Shown: positions 1 through 8,300, counted from the stretch's first letter. The stretch: 64,000 nt of DNA from Solibacillus sp. FSL R7-0682 (GCF_038005985.1 NZ_JBBOUI010000001.1:1508001-1572000), one strand, 5' to 3'. Program-made: numbers and translations. The notes: generated by a model not told the origin, from the sequence alone.

Positions 1-471
1 CATAATGATACGCCCAGATAATCCTCCAATTGCATTGCCACTAATATAAAGCCCCATGGCGGCCCCGAGGCTAGATGGCTCCATTTCTTCCCCTAAATAA
101 GCCATTGCAATCGCAGGAACTCCAGCGAAAACAAAGCCCTGTAGCATACGCAAAAGCAACACGATTTCAAACGATGGAGAAAAGGCGACGATAATGGTTA
201 AGATGGAGGCAGCAAAAATTGAAAATGTCATTAATTTTTTTCGACCCCAGGCTTCTGATAAAGAGCCAAACAATAGTAAGCTAAATGCAAGTACTCCAGT
301 TGCAGCAGAAAGAGATAAACTTGCAATTGCTGGTGAGACACCGTAATCCTTTGAAAACTGAGGCATCAATGGTTGTGTAATGTACAAATTAGCAAATGTA
401 ATAAAGCCTGCTGCAAATAGTGCTAAGTTTGTGAATGTGAATTCTTTTGTTCCTTTTTGTATGTAATCCAT
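1..471 (-). CDS. MFS transporter (N-terminal part, runs off the window)
   Basis: This is the first 157 codons of a major facilitator superfamily permease; the gene continues beyond base 1. The ATG lies at 469-471. The translation begins MDYIQKGTKEFTFTNLALFA and contains several hydrophobic helices. The MFS signature loop between helices 2 and 3 is visible as GSLSEAWGRKKLM. It is divergent from a LysR regulator 181 bp away, the same arrangement as the B. subtilis yybE/yybF type pairs, so the regulator probably controls it. The likely role is proton-driven efflux of a small molecule. The substrate cannot be told from sequence. Confidence 0.85.
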   Translation of the reverse strand, partial: MDYIQKGTKEFTFTNLALFAAGFITFANLYITQPLMPQFSKDYGVSPAIASLSLSAATGVLAFSLLLFGSLSEAWGRKKLMTFSIFAASILTIIVAFSPSFEIVLLLRMLQGFVFAGVPAIAMAYLGEEMEPSSLGAAMGLYISGNAIGGLSGRIIM

Positions 472-516
472 GAAAATCCCCTTCAATTAGAGCGATGAAA
501 ACATAGTAACCATCGC

Positions 517-545
517 ATCTTTCGATTGTGTAGCTATCGAAAGAT
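517..545. promoter_or_regulatory. Perfect 10-bp inverted repeat between MFS and LysR genes (candidate LysR operator)
   Basis: ATCTTTCGAT (517-526) and ATCGAAAGAT (536-545) form a perfect 10-bp dyad with a 9-nt centre. It lies between the divergent MFS and LysR genes. LysR-type regulators bind dyads of this size in such positions, so this is the best candidate operator for both genes. It is not followed by a T-run on either strand, which argues against a terminator. Confidence 0.55.
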
Positions 546-652
546 ATTAGTTTCAAAACTATTTATTTCTTCTAGTATAGTAAACATGCCATAATAAAGA
601 TAATTCATTGTTTTTATGTTCCTTATAAACAAAAGTAATAAGAGGTGTACAT

Positions 653-1528
653 ATGGAGCTATTACCATTAGTTTATTTTAAAACGGTTGCGCAATTTGAA
701 AATATGTCGCGTGCCGCAGAGCTGCTACATATTACCCAACCGGCAATAAGTAAATCGATCGCCCAGTTAGAGGCAAATATAGGCGTCCAATTATTTGACC
801 GCAACGGACGTTCGATAAAATTAAATCGTTACGGACGTTTTTTCTTAGAAAGGACAGAGCAAATTTTAAGGGATTATGAACAAGCACGAGAAGAATTACA
901 AAATCTTGTATCGCCAGGTCATGGAGAAGTGGCGCTTGGCTTTATGCATACGCTTGGCTTAAAAGTTATACCAGCGCTTATGACGGATATCCGCTCCGTT
1001 TATCCACAAATGAAATTTCAGCTCACACAAAGTAATACCGGGGTATTACTGAAAAAATTGGAAAACAGTGAGTTAGATCTATGTTTACTCTCGTCATTGG
1101 ATTATAAAAGCAATATTCATTGGGAGAAACTATGGGAAGAGGAATTATTTTTAGTCGTTCCAAATGCTGACCCTTTATGCTTAAAGAAAACGGTTGAAGT
1201 GAAGGATTTTGCTCATCGCCCGTTTATATCAATTAAAAAAGGGAATTCGCTCCGTAAAACGGTGGATGAACTGTTTGAACAAGAGGGCTTTCATTTAAAT
1301 GTAGCTTTTGAAGGGGAAGAAGTTCATACATTAGCCGGATTAGTGGAAAGTGGTCTAGGGGTATCATTAATTCCTTCTATTAAAGGGTTAGAACAATATC
1401 ATGTTAAATTAGTAAAAGTGAAAGCGGAAAATTGTAAGCGTGAAATTGGCGTTGCTTACTTAGATAATCACCCGATGTCTCAGGCAACACAGCAGTTTAT
1501 CCATTATATTCGCGCGTATTTTCAATGA
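653..1528 (+). CDS. LysR family transcriptional regulator
   Basis: A 291-residue protein of normal LysR length. Residues 1-60 form the winged HTH (MSRAAELLHITQPAISKS is the helix-turn-helix), followed by a linker helix and a periplasmic-binding-like effector domain from about residue 90 to 290. The domain is suited to binding a small co-inducer. The start ATG at 653 follows AGAGGTG. It is transcribed away from the MFS gene and shares a 181-bp control region carrying a perfect dyad with it, so it most likely regulates that exporter and itself. The effector is unknown. Nothing indicates damage. Confidence 0.9.
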   Translation: MELLPLVYFKTVAQFENMSRAAELLHITQPAISKSIAQLEANIGVQLFDRNGRSIKLNRYGRFFLERTEQILRDYEQAREELQNLVSPGHGEVALGFMHTLGLKVIPALMTDIRSVYPQMKFQLTQSNTGVLLKKLENSELDLCLLSSLDYKSNIHWEKLWEEELFLVVPNADPLCLKKTVEVKDFAHRPFISIKKGNSLRKTVDELFEQEGFHLNVAFEGEEVHTLAGLVESGLGVSLIPSIKGLEQYHVKLVKVKAENCKREIGVAYLDNHPMSQATQQFIHYIRAYFQ

Positions 1529-1550
1529 AATGCAGCGATTGCAGTGAATA

Positions 1551-1583
1551 ACCGTCCATTCCTTAACACAATCAATGGACGGT
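1551..1583. terminator. Bidirectional hairpin between lysR and the mltG-like gene
   Basis: ACCGTCCATT and AATGGACGGT pair over 10 bp with a 13-nt loop. It lies between the convergent ends of the LysR gene and the next minus-strand gene. The flanking T-tract (ttaattt) is modest, so termination strength is uncertain. Confidence 0.6.
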
Positions 1584-1592
1584 TAATTTATG

Positions 1593-2096
1593 TTAGTTAA
1601 TCTTTTTTCCTGTTAAAACTTTGGCGATTTGTTCAATCGTCATATCTGACCGTAAATCAAATGCTCCTTTTTGGATAGAACGTGAATACTCAGGCTTCGC
1701 TAAAAATAACTCGAGTTCACGTCCATTTTCAATAATGCCCTCATCCTCTACTTGTTGGCCGATTGAGTAGAGTGTAACATTTTCATATATGTATATCGTA
1801 GCAGTGACAATTTCACCATTATGTTCATCCGTACTAGTTGTCGATGATTCATTTGCAGAGGAATCTTTTGTAGCAGGTGATCCTTCTGTTTGGTCAGATT
1901 GTCCCTTTTTTCCTTCGACAGATGCTCCCGTTAATTGCTTTTCGAGCTCAACAATTTTTGATTCATATTGTTCAATCTGTTCGATATAGTGGGCCTCATT
2001 CTTGACTTTCTCCGTTGGCATTAGTTGCTCGTAAATAGCAAAACTTGCACCAGCTATGAAAATGCCAATTCCAAATGCGCGTACAGATGATCTCAT
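1593..2096 (-). CDS. Membrane-anchored protein with a short MltG/YceG-like C-terminal region
   Basis: A 167-residue protein with one N-terminal membrane helix (about residues 5-22), a short coiled coil (about 35-56), a Ser/Thr/Asp-rich linker (60-92) and a C-terminal segment (about 95-167). The segment VTLYSIGQQVEDEGIIENG and the following DMTIEQIAKVLTGKK resemble the LysM-like N-terminal subdomain of MltG endolytic transglycosylases. The catalytic MltG domain is missing, so this is at most a cell-wall-binding or regulatory relative rather than an enzyme. Its start overlaps the stop of the upstream gene by 4 bp, so the two are co-translated. Confidence 0.6.
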   Translation of the reverse strand: MRSSVRAFGIGIFIAGASFAIYEQLMPTEKVKNEAHYIEQIEQYESKIVELEKQLTGASVEGKKGQSDQTEGSPATKDSSANESSTTSTDEHNGEIVTATIYIYENVTLYSIGQQVEDEGIIENGRELELFLAKPEYSRSIQKGAFDLRSDMTIEQIAKVLTGKKIN

Positions 2097-2554
2097 TGGC
2101 GACCTCCAGAAGCAAGGATCGAATGAATTTGTGCATGTGTTAATGTAGAACGCATACTAATTTCATCAATCGAAAGACCTTGCTCGTTTAATGCTTGCAC
2201 TTGGCTAACTAGAATGCCGTTAATTGGTTTTGATGATTGCCCAAGTGGCACTTGTTCGGATTGTGATTTCAATGCTTGAGCTGCTTTTACTTGAGCTGCA
2301 ACTTGCTGAAAGGATGCCATTGCATCTTGTTGCTTTGATTGAACGCTTTTTGGGGAACGTACTTGGAAATTTGGTTCAACTAACAGCTCTTCTTCAACTG
2401 TTTTAATACGACGTTTTAAAGCATTTGTCTCTTGATAAATGTTAATTGATAAATCCTCAAGCTCTCGTTCGACCTTTACTGATTTATCTTTGAAGAACAA
2501 CGAAATTATGACAATGACAATTCCGCTAATCATAATGATTGCTGAAAATTCCAT
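2093..2554 (-). CDS. Single-pass membrane protein with coiled coil and HTH-like C-terminus
   Basis: A 153-residue protein. Residues 4-22 form a strongly hydrophobic membrane helix. Residues 28-56 are charged and heptad-like, consistent with a coiled coil. The middle is Gln/Ser-rich. The C-terminal 30 residues (LNEQGLSIDEISMRSTL and following) have the spacing of a small helix-turn-helix. This architecture recalls SwrB-type proteins, but I see no specific identity and would not assign that name. It is the first gene of a two-gene minus-strand operon with the MltG-like gene. It is preceded by GGAGGAAATC. Function unknown. Confidence 0.6.
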   Translation of the reverse strand: MEFSAIIMISGIVIVIISLFFKDKSVKVERELEDLSINIYQETNALKRRIKTVEEELLVEPNFQVRSPKSVQSKQQDAMASFQQVAAQVKAAQALKSQSEQVPLGQSSKPINGILVSQVQALNEQGLSIDEISMRSTLTHAQIHSILASGGRQ

Positions 2555-2634
2555 GCGATTTCCTCCATGTTTTGCATTATTATTTGTTCGGAATCACTAT
2601 ATTTTAACATAGTAAAAGTTAATAATAAATCATA

Positions 2635-2663
2635 CTAGATTTTTTTAAAGAGTGTGTTATAAT
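2635..2663 (+). promoter_or_regulatory. Extended -10 promoter of rpmG
   Basis: TGTTATAAT (2655-2663) is a perfect extended -10 element (TGn plus TATAAT at 2658-2663). The -35 region is weak, as often seen with extended -10 promoters. It is 64 bp upstream of rpmG and suits a constitutive SigA promoter. Confidence 0.55.
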
Positions 2664-2726
2664 AGGGAAGTCGTATAAATCATGCTCAAATAAATTTATT
2701 CTTGATTTAGAGTGGGAGGGTTAATA

Positions 2727-2876
2727 ATGCGCGTAAATATTACTTTAGCTTGCACAGATTGCGGCGAACGTAACTACATTTCTAAAAAGAACAAGCGTAA
2801 CAATCCAGAGCGTCTTGAACTTAAAAAATATTGCTCTCGCGAGAAGAAGTACACTCTTCACCGTGAAACGAAGTAA
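2727..2876 (+). CDS. rpmG: 50S ribosomal protein L33
   Basis: A 49-residue basic protein starting [17 protein letters not shown] and ending [10 protein letters not shown], which is diagnostic of bacterial L33. A clear ribosome site GGGAGGG precedes the ATG. It has the first CxxC of the zinc-binding form, but only one cysteine (YCSREKK) of the second pair, so it sits between the four-Cys (C+) and cysteine-free (C-) paralogues. Zinc binding may be lost or incomplete. It is followed at once by a strong terminator, so it is a single-gene transcript. The B. subtilis counterpart is also beside yqgN. Confidence 0.95.
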   Translation: MRVNITLACTDCGERNYISKKNKRNNPERLELKKYCSREKKYTLHRETK

Positions 2877-2886
2877 TCGCTCAATT

Positions 2887-2917
2887 AGCCAAAACCACTT
2901 GTTGGTTTTGGCTTTTT
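2887..2917 (+). terminator. Rho-independent terminator of rpmG
   Basis: AGCCAAAACC pairs with GGTTTTGGCT across a 7-nt loop and is followed by TTTTT. It lies 10 bp after the rpmG stop codon. Confidence 0.85.
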
Positions 2918-2933
2918 ACTTTGAGAAAGCTAG

Positions 2934-3019
2934 CTTTTGTCATCCGTTAAGAGGATTGACGTATGACAAAAGTTATTTGTTTTTTTGAAAAAAATGAGAG
3001 TAGGGAAATATGTGGATAA
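2934..3019 (+). promoter_or_regulatory. Inverted repeat and 18-codon leader ORF ahead of yqgN
   Basis: CTTTTGTCAT (2934-2943) and ATGACAAAAG (2963-2972) form a perfect 10-bp inverted repeat with AAGAGGA in the loop. An ORF of 18 codons (2963-3019, MTKVICFFEKNESREICG) starts in the right arm behind that ribosome site. It ends 8 bp past the proposed GTG start of yqgN. This could be a translationally coupled leader peptide; it may also be chance. No tandem rare or regulatory codons are evident. Confidence 0.35.
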
Positions 3020-3581
3020 AAAACAATATCGTTTAAATGTACAACAGCAATTGGCGAAAATGTCTTATCAAGCATATTGTGAACGTTCACGTAAGCTAGG
3101 ACTAAAGCTAATTCATGAGGAAGCTATCCAAAAAGCTACAACAATCGCTATAACACTTTCGAATCGGCCAGAAGTTGATACAACTTATATTATTGAAGAA
3201 CTATGGAAAATGGGGAAAAAAGTAGTAGTGCCAAAATGTATACCGAAGGATCGTTCGATGCAATTTTATGAAATTGAAAGCTTTGCTCAAACTGAACGTG
3301 CATTTAAAGATATTTTAGAACCTATTCCTGAATACACAGTACTTATAGAAAAAGAGCAAATTGATGTCATTGTTGTGCCTGGTGTCGTATTCGATCGAAA
3401 TGGGTACAGAATTGGCTTTGGCGGGGGGTATTATGACCGCTATTTGCAGGACTTTATAGGGCAAAAGGTGTCGCTATCTTTTCAAGAGCAACTAGTAGCT
3501 GAAGTGCCGAGAGAATCACATGATCTTCCGGTACATATACTAATTACAGATAATGAGCGTATTGTGTGGAATTCGCTATAG
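3012..3581 (+). CDS. yqgN: 5-formyltetrahydrofolate cyclo-ligase (YqgN)
   Basis: This enzyme converts 5-formyl-THF to 5,10-methenyl-THF using ATP in the cytosol, feeding one-carbon metabolism. The family signatures are present: a basic N-terminus, NRPEVDT, and the phosphate-binding GFGGGYYDRYL near the C-terminus. The GTG at 3012 gives 189 residues starting (M)DKKQYRLNVQQQL. It has AGTAGGG at suitable spacing and matches the usual family N-terminus. Longer in-frame starts exist at 2985 (TTG) and 2994 (ATG), but they lack a ribosome site. yqgQ follows 12 bp later. The location matches B. subtilis yqgN. Confidence 0.9.
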   Translation: MDKKQYRLNVQQQLAKMSYQAYCERSRKLGLKLIHEEAIQKATTIAITLSNRPEVDTTYIIEELWKMGKKVVVPKCIPKDRSMQFYEIESFAQTERAFKDILEPIPEYTVLIEKEQIDVIVVPGVVFDRNGYRIGFGGGYYDRYLQDFIGQKVSLSFQEQLVAEVPRESHDLPVHILITDNERIVWNSL

Positions 3582-3593
3582 GGGGATAACTAG

Positions 3594-3797
3594 ATGAAAT
3601 CGATGTTAGATATTATTGGACTATTAAAAAAATATGGTATTTACATTTATACGCAAGATCGAATTGGGGATTTACACCTAATGGAAGATGAGATAAAGGA
3701 ATTATATAAATCGAAGTTTATTGAAACCCAAGATTTTCAGATGGCGCTCCTTATTTTACGCCAAGAGGAGCAAAGACTTAAAGCAGGAAATAAATAA
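3594..3797 (+). CDS. yqgQ: YqgQ family (DUF910) small protein
   Basis: A 67-residue acidic helical protein beginning MKSMLDIIGLLKKYGIYIYT and containing the DRIGDLHLMEDEIKELY stretch typical of DUF910/YqgQ. The family has a known three-helix fold, but no established biochemical role. It starts 12 bp behind yqgN, preceded by GGGGGATAAC, and is presumably cotranscribed. In B. subtilis the next gene is glucokinase glcK; here no such gene follows. Confidence 0.9.
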   Translation: MKSMLDIIGLLKKYGIYIYTQDRIGDLHLMEDEIKELYKSKFIETQDFQMALLILRQEEQRLKAGNK

Positions 3798-4113
3798 AGA
3801 TTTATTGTATAATAATACTTATCGTTTTAGTAACTGCTAGTTTTACTGGGGATATTAAGCGTATGTAAAGATGATATACCCAAAAATACAGCGGAAACTT
3901 ACCGCTGTTTTGTTTATTTATGAAACTTTTTATGTTGTAAAACGTACTAATATATAGTGTAATTTTCAGAAAGTAATGGCTTTTCACCGGTGTGTTAAAT
4001 TAAGTTGCGAATAAAATGAAAAAGGATTAATATAGATTTTGTTTGAATTAGAAATTTACATGACATTAATAAATTACACATGAAATTTGAAATTAGGAGA
4101 GGATGTATAGGAA
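3798..4113. other. 316-bp intergenic region before the LTA synthase-type gene
   Basis: The stretch contains a terminator-like hairpin at 3888-3909 (ACAGCGG/CCGCTGT, then TTTTGTTT) that probably ends the yqgN-yqgQ transcript. Further on is an AT-rich segment with a possible weak promoter for the next gene (TTGCGA near 4003, TAATAT about 17 bp later). I see no credible gene; a 61-codon minus-strand frame here has no ribosome site and an unlikely composition. Confidence 0.5.
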
Positions 4114-6021
4114 ATGAAAGATTTTAAATGGCCTAAACATTCGATATTAGCGATTGCCATAATAGCAACGTGGATTAAAACCGTTGTCGTTTATGAAACA
4201 AGTTTTGATATGAAGCTAGAAAATTTTATGCAGGTATTTATCCTGATTATTAATCCACTAAGCTTCATCTTATTCTTCTACGGATTATCGTTGTTCTTTA
4301 AATCGCCAAAAGCGAGAAATCGTTATATCGTTGGGGGAAGTATATTATTAGCATTTATCGTTTATGGAAATGTAGCGTTCTATCGCTTCTATAATGATTT
4401 TGTTACACTACCAGTATTATTTCAAACAAGTAATTTTGGTGAGTTAGGAACATCTGCGGCGGCAATTATTAGCATCTGGGATGTATTATATTTCGTCGAT
4501 GTATTCATCATTTTATTAGCAATTAAGTTCATTCCAAAATCGGATAATCAATTATTACCTGTTCGAAAAGATGCGCGTAAAGCATACTTTGTAATGGCTG
4601 CAGCAATGTTATTTTTAAACTTAGGTTTAGCAGAAACAGAGCGTCCACAATTATTAACGCGTGCATTTGACCGGGAGCTACTTGTTAAAAATATTGGGAC
4701 GTACAATTACCATTTATATGATATTTATGTTCAATCAAAGTCATCTGCTCAACGTGCACTAGCAGATGGAAGTGAATTAGTTGAGGTAAACAACTATGTA
4801 CGTGCAAACCAAGCAGAGCCAAATGTTGAGATGTTTGGGAAATTTGCTGGACGAAATGTAATTGCCGTATCATTAGAATCATTACAAACATTTGTCATCA
4901 ATAACGAAATGAATGGCGAAGTTGTAACACCATTCTTAAATGAATTAACAAAAGATAAAGATACGTATTATTTCAATGACTTTTATCACCAAACAGGGTT
5001 AGGGAAAACTTCTGACTCAGAGTTTATTTTCGAAAACTCATTATACGGGTTGGGGCGTGGTGCAGTATTCTTCACACATGGTGAAAATACGTACAACTCA
5101 TTTGCAGAACGTCTTGGAGAAAATGGTTACTTTACTAACGTTATGCATGCCAATAATAAATCATTCTGGAACCGTGATATGATTTACAAATCATTTAATT
5201 TAGATAAATTTTATGATCTTGAATCATATAATGTAACAGAAGAAACATCTGTAAACTGGGGCTTAAAGGACATTCCTTTCTTTGAACAATCAGCTGCATT
5301 AATGAAAGAAATGCCACAGCCATTCTATAGCCGTTTAATTACATTAACGAATCACTATCCGTTCTATTTAGATCCTGAAGATATGATGATTCCTGAATAT
5401 GATTCGAACTCAGGTACATTAAATCGTTATTTCCAAACAGTTCGTTATTTAGATGAATCTGTGAAAGAATTTTTCGAAGATCTAAAAGAACAGGGCTTAT
5501 ATGATAATTCAATCATCGTTATGTATGGTGACCACTACGGAATTTCTGAAAACCACAATAAAGCGATGGCGCAATATTTAGGGAAAGAAGAAATTACACC
5601 ATATGATAGTGCATTATTACAGTCGGTACCGTTATTCATTCACATTCCGGGTTCAAATGACGGACAAGTAATGGAAAATGTATCAGGTCAGTTAGATATC
5701 CGTCCAACATTATTACATTTACTTGGTATTGATACATCAAAGGACATGCAATTAGGGGCAGACTTATTCTCTGAGGAGCATGAGGATTTCGTTACTTTCC
5801 GTGATGGACGTATTATTACAGATAAGGTAGTATACGCAGGTGAGGTTTGTTATGACCGTGCAACAGGTGAACCAACGGAAATTGAAAACTGTCAGCCGTT
5901 TATCGACCGTGCTACAGAAGAATTAGAATACTCTGATGCGATTATTAATGGCGACTTACTTCGCTTTTATGATTCCAAAACAGGGAATTTAAAAGTTGAT
6001 TCTAATACAACAGATAAATGA
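4114..6021 (+). CDS. LTA synthase family phosphoglycerol transferase (YqgS/LtaS type)
   Basis: A 635-residue polytopic enzyme that transfers glycerol-phosphate from phosphatidylglycerol to build or prime lipoteichoic acid on the outer membrane face. Five N-terminal membrane helices (about residues 10-170) precede an extracellular sulfatase-fold domain. The key LtaS residues are visible: Glu255 (VSLES), the nucleophile Thr299 (GLGKTSDSE) and Asp473-His474 (YGDHYG). A likely signal peptidase site ALA at 215-217 sits where LtaS is cleaved. In this synteny block it corresponds to B. subtilis yqgS, one of several LtaS paralogues, so it could be the main enzyme or an accessory one. A strong terminator follows. 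Confidence 0.92.
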   Translation: MKDFKWPKHSILAIAIIATWIKTVVVYETSFDMKLENFMQVFILIINPLSFILFFYGLSLFFKSPKARNRYIVGGSILLAFIVYGNVAFYRFYNDFVTLPVLFQTSNFGELGTSAAAIISIWDVLYFVDVFIILLAIKFIPKSDNQLLPVRKDARKAYFVMAAAMLFLNLGLAETERPQLLTRAFDRELLVKNIGTYNYHLYDIYVQSKSSAQRALADGSELVEVNNYVRANQAEPNVEMFGKFAGRNVIAVSLESLQTFVINNEMNGEVVTPFLNELTKDKDTYYFNDFYHQTGLGKTSDSEFIFENSLYGLGRGAVFFTHGENTYNSFAERLGENGYFTNVMHANNKSFWNRDMIYKSFNLDKFYDLESYNVTEETSVNWGLKDIPFFEQSAALMKEMPQPFYSRLITLTNHYPFYLDPEDMMIPEYDSNSGTLNRYFQTVRYLDESVKEFFEDLKEQGLYDNSIIVMYGDHYGISENHNKAMAQYLGKEEITPYDSALLQSVPLFIHIPGSNDGQVMENVSGQLDIRPTLLHLLGIDTSKDMQLGADLFSEEHEDFVTFRDGRIITDKVVYAGEVCYDRATGEPTEIENCQPFIDRATEELEYSDAIINGDLLRFYDSKTGNLKVDSNTTDK

Positions 6022-6071
6022 TAATGAGCCAGGTTAAATGAAATCTAACTAACTCAAATATAAACAATAAT

Positions 6072-6105
6072 GGCACTAAGAGTTCATATACTCTTAGTGC
6101 CTTTT
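6072..6105 (+). terminator. Rho-independent terminator after the LtaS-type gene
   Basis: A perfect 12-bp stem (GGCACTAAGAGT with ACTCTTAGTGCC) with a 6-nt loop is followed by TTTT. It lies 50 bp after the stop. Confidence 0.9.
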
Positions 6106-6183
6106 AGCATTTTCATCCATATGTCCAATAAACTTTTGTAAAATCCCTTGCTATTCTATATATGAGAAGGGAGTTTTTGTATT

Positions 6184-6861
6184 ATGATCATTCAATTATT
6201 AACATTGCACACATCAAAGTTACAAGAGCTAAAGGAATTTTATTGTAAACTATTAAAGTTTCCATTAATCGAAGAATTACCTTCAAGCTTCAAAATTCAA
6301 ATTGGTGAAAGTGCCTTGCAATTTATAGATGGAAATAACGAGCAGGAGCCTTTTTATCATTTTGCTTTTAATATTCCGGCAAATCAATTTTTAGAAGCGA
6401 AAGCGTGGATAAAGAGAAAAGTTCCATTGTTAACAGAGGAGGGGGACGATGAAATTCACTTTATACTAAGTGATGCACATTCTTGTTATTTCGAGGACCC
6501 AGCTGGCAATATAGTGGAGTTAATTGCTCGTCATAAAATTAATCATTCGAGTAATGGTGAATTTTCAGCGAATAGCATCATTAACATTAGCGAGATTGGA
6601 TTAGTTGTGGAGGATGCTACAGAAGTTGGTCAAAAGCTGGAGGAGGTGGCTATTAGGGCGCGGGGTGACGAGAAAATTACGAACACATCCTTAAGTTTCA
6701 TGCATACTGCTAAGAATGGCGTTTATTTATTATTAGTTGGGGAAGGTCGTACATGGCTATTTTCTAATAAAACATCTACTATATTTCCACTTCATATAAA
6801 ACTTTTAAACGGTATAGAACTTGCTGTAGATCCCTTAAAACAGTTTTCCATTGTAAAATAA
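6184..6861 (+). CDS. VOC superfamily (glyoxalase/bleomycin-resistance fold) protein
   Basis: A 225-residue protein with one clear VOC module in residues 1-115 (FYCKLLKFPL early; CYFEDPAGNIVELIARH at the end of the module) and a less typical second half (about 130-225), consistent with a duplicated or two-module VOC. The Glu in DPAGNIVEL is at the position of a VOC metal ligand. The substrate is unknown; relatives include dioxygenases, lyases and resistance proteins. AGAAGGGAG precedes the ATG. It stands alone, bounded by terminators on both sides. Confidence 0.75.
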   Translation: MIIQLLTLHTSKLQELKEFYCKLLKFPLIEELPSSFKIQIGESALQFIDGNNEQEPFYHFAFNIPANQFLEAKAWIKRKVPLLTEEGDDEIHFILSDAHSCYFEDPAGNIVELIARHKINHSSNGEFSANSIINISEIGLVVEDATEVGQKLEEVAIRARGDEKITNTSLSFMHTAKNGVYLLLVGEGRTWLFSNKTSTIFPLHIKLLNGIELAVDPLKQFSIVK

Positions 6862-6878
6862 ATCAGTAGATGCAAAAA

Positions 6879-6913
6879 GAAAAACGTAGTGCCTATATGC
6901 ACTACGTTTTTCT
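6879..6913. terminator. Bidirectional terminator between convergent VOC and yqgW genes
   Basis: AGAAAAACGTAGTG and CACTACGTTTTTCT pair over 14 bp with an 8-nt loop. A-runs and T-runs flank the stem on each strand, so it can serve both convergent genes. Confidence 0.9.
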
Positions 6914-6921
6914 TGTGGCAA

Positions 6922-7101
6922 TTAATGATGTGTTGGTGGATAGCCTTGATTTAAAATCGTCATAATAACGAACCAACCAAATACACCAGCAGCAGCTGCA
7001 TTAAATGCAATTGCTAGGATGTTTTTTTCTTTGATTGATTGGAATACGCCAAATACGCCAAAAATTGCAATTAATCCGAAAATAACCATTAATAAGTTCA
7101 T
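6922..7101 (-). CDS. yqgW: DUF2759 small membrane protein (YqgW-like)
   Basis: A 59-residue protein with two hydrophobic helices (about residues 2-20 and 33-52), ending NQGYPPTHH. It matches the DUF2759/YqgW type and occupies the syntenic position. I chose the ATG at 7101 because AAAGGAG lies upstream of it. A start eight codons earlier (7125) would place that ribosome site inside the gene. It is a cytoplasmic membrane protein of unknown role. Confidence 0.8.
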   Translation of the reverse strand: MNLLMVIFGLIAIFGVFGVFQSIKEKNILAIAFNAAAAGVFGWFVIMTILNQGYPPTHH

Positions 7102-7326
7102 TAAAATTGACACTCCTTTCGACATTCAATAGAAATGTCGCAACAATATTCCTCTTTTATTGTAAAGGTTTCCAATTCGTTTGTCGAGGTATAAAAATGA
7201 CGTTTATATGAACGAATGTATTTTACTGGTATACATCCGCATACGGATAAAGAACAAAAAAGATTTGAAAATTTACAAGATTAATGAACTTTGTATATGA
7301 GGAAAGTATTTTTATCTATCAAAGCA

Positions 7327-7617
7327 CTATTTTTCTTCCCATGCTAGCACCATTAATCTGTAAATAAGAAATCCCCCAGTGTAAGCGCCAGTTAACAAGA
7401 AAATAGGGTTTAAAAAGAGACCATGAATTGTCGTCATAAAAACCGCATCGTCGGCAATAATTTGGTAAATTGATGTGGATGCAATACTACCAAAAATGAT
7501 CGTTGATAGAACAGCTACGATATTGAAAATTCGTTTACATAGATCACTTTTTTGTTTTAAGTATAGCATTACAATTGGTCCAATTATGCTAGAAACAACT
7601 AATATGATTTTCAACAT
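7327..7617 (-). CDS. Hypothetical membrane protein, about three helices
   Basis: A 96-residue hydrophobic protein with segments at about residues 3-20, 32-55 and 67-88. AAAGGAATGAT precedes the ATG. I do not recognise a family. It lies between yqgW and the DUF2243 gene, both also membrane genes, but is transcribed separately. No catalytic motif can be seen. Confidence 0.6.
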   Translation of the reverse strand: MLKIILVVSSIIGPIVMLYLKQKSDLCKRIFNIVAVLSTIIFGSIASTSIYQIIADDAVFMTTIHGLFLNPIFLLTGAYTGGFLIYRLMVLAWEEK

Positions 7618-7805
7618 ATCATTCCTTTTATTTTATATTATATCCTTGTTCTATTGTTACTAAACAAATTGACAATGTACATGTAAGTGACAACATCACT
7701 AGCGAGTTTTATGGATTGAATTATTGAGATGAATATTTTTTTGATGAAAGGGAATAGTGTAGAGAACTATTACAGCAAATTTTAAATTTGAAAGAGGAAT
7801 AGGTA

Positions 7806-8300
7806 ATGACTAAACATACTGATATTCATCGCACTGCACATTCAAGTAAAAACTTTTGGTCAGGCTTTCTATTTGGAATAGGGCTAGTTGCCTTTATTGA
7901 TGAAGCGCTATTTCATCAACTGCTTCATTGGCATCATTTTTATGATAAATCCACAACAGAGGTAGGATTAGTTTCAGATGGTTTGTTTCATGCTTTAAGT
8001 TGGTTTGCGACGATTGCAGGTTTATTTTTATTTGCAGATCTCCGCCGAAGAAATGGATTTTGGATTAAGAGATGGATGGGTGGATTATTAGTAGGCGCTG
8101 GGGGTTTCCAATTATATGATGGTACGATCCAACATAAAATAATGCGCATCCATCAAATAAGATACGTAGATAATGTAATTATCTATGATTTGATTTGGAA
8201 TATTATCGCTATAATTTTGTTGGTCATAGGTATTTATCTAGTTATTACGACAAGAAATAAAAATACAAAGGTAGAGGTATCCTCAGATGAGCATGCCTAA
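7806..8300 (+). CDS. DUF2243 membrane protein
   Basis: A 164-residue protein with four predicted membrane helices. It carries the DUF2243 hallmarks: FLFGIGLVAFIDEALFHQ, the His-rich LLHWHHFYD, and GGFQLYDGTIQHKIMRIHQI. Several conserved histidines face the membrane surface and could bind a metal or heme. It overlaps the CtaG-like gene by 14 bp, so the two are translationally coupled. That pairing suggests a role in terminal oxidase assembly or copper handling. This is inference; DUF2243 has no proven function. AGAGGAATAGGTA precedes the start. Confidence 0.85.
   Translation: MTKHTDIHRTAHSSKNFWSGFLFGIGLVAFIDEALFHQLLHWHHFYDKSTTEVGLVSDGLFHALSWFATIAGLFLFADLRRRNGFWIKRWMGGLLVGAGGFQLYDGTIQHKIMRIHQIRYVDNVIIYDLIWNIIAIILLVIGIYLVITTRNKNTKVEVSSDEHA

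Noticed and set aside
2093-2554. Calling this gene swrB
   Set aside because: Only the overall layout (membrane helix, coiled coil, HTH-like end) is similar; location and sequence do not support orthology.
3802-3987. 61-codon minus-strand ORF after yqgQ
   Set aside because: No ribosome site, low-complexity Phe/Ile/Lys content, and it crosses a terminator hairpin.
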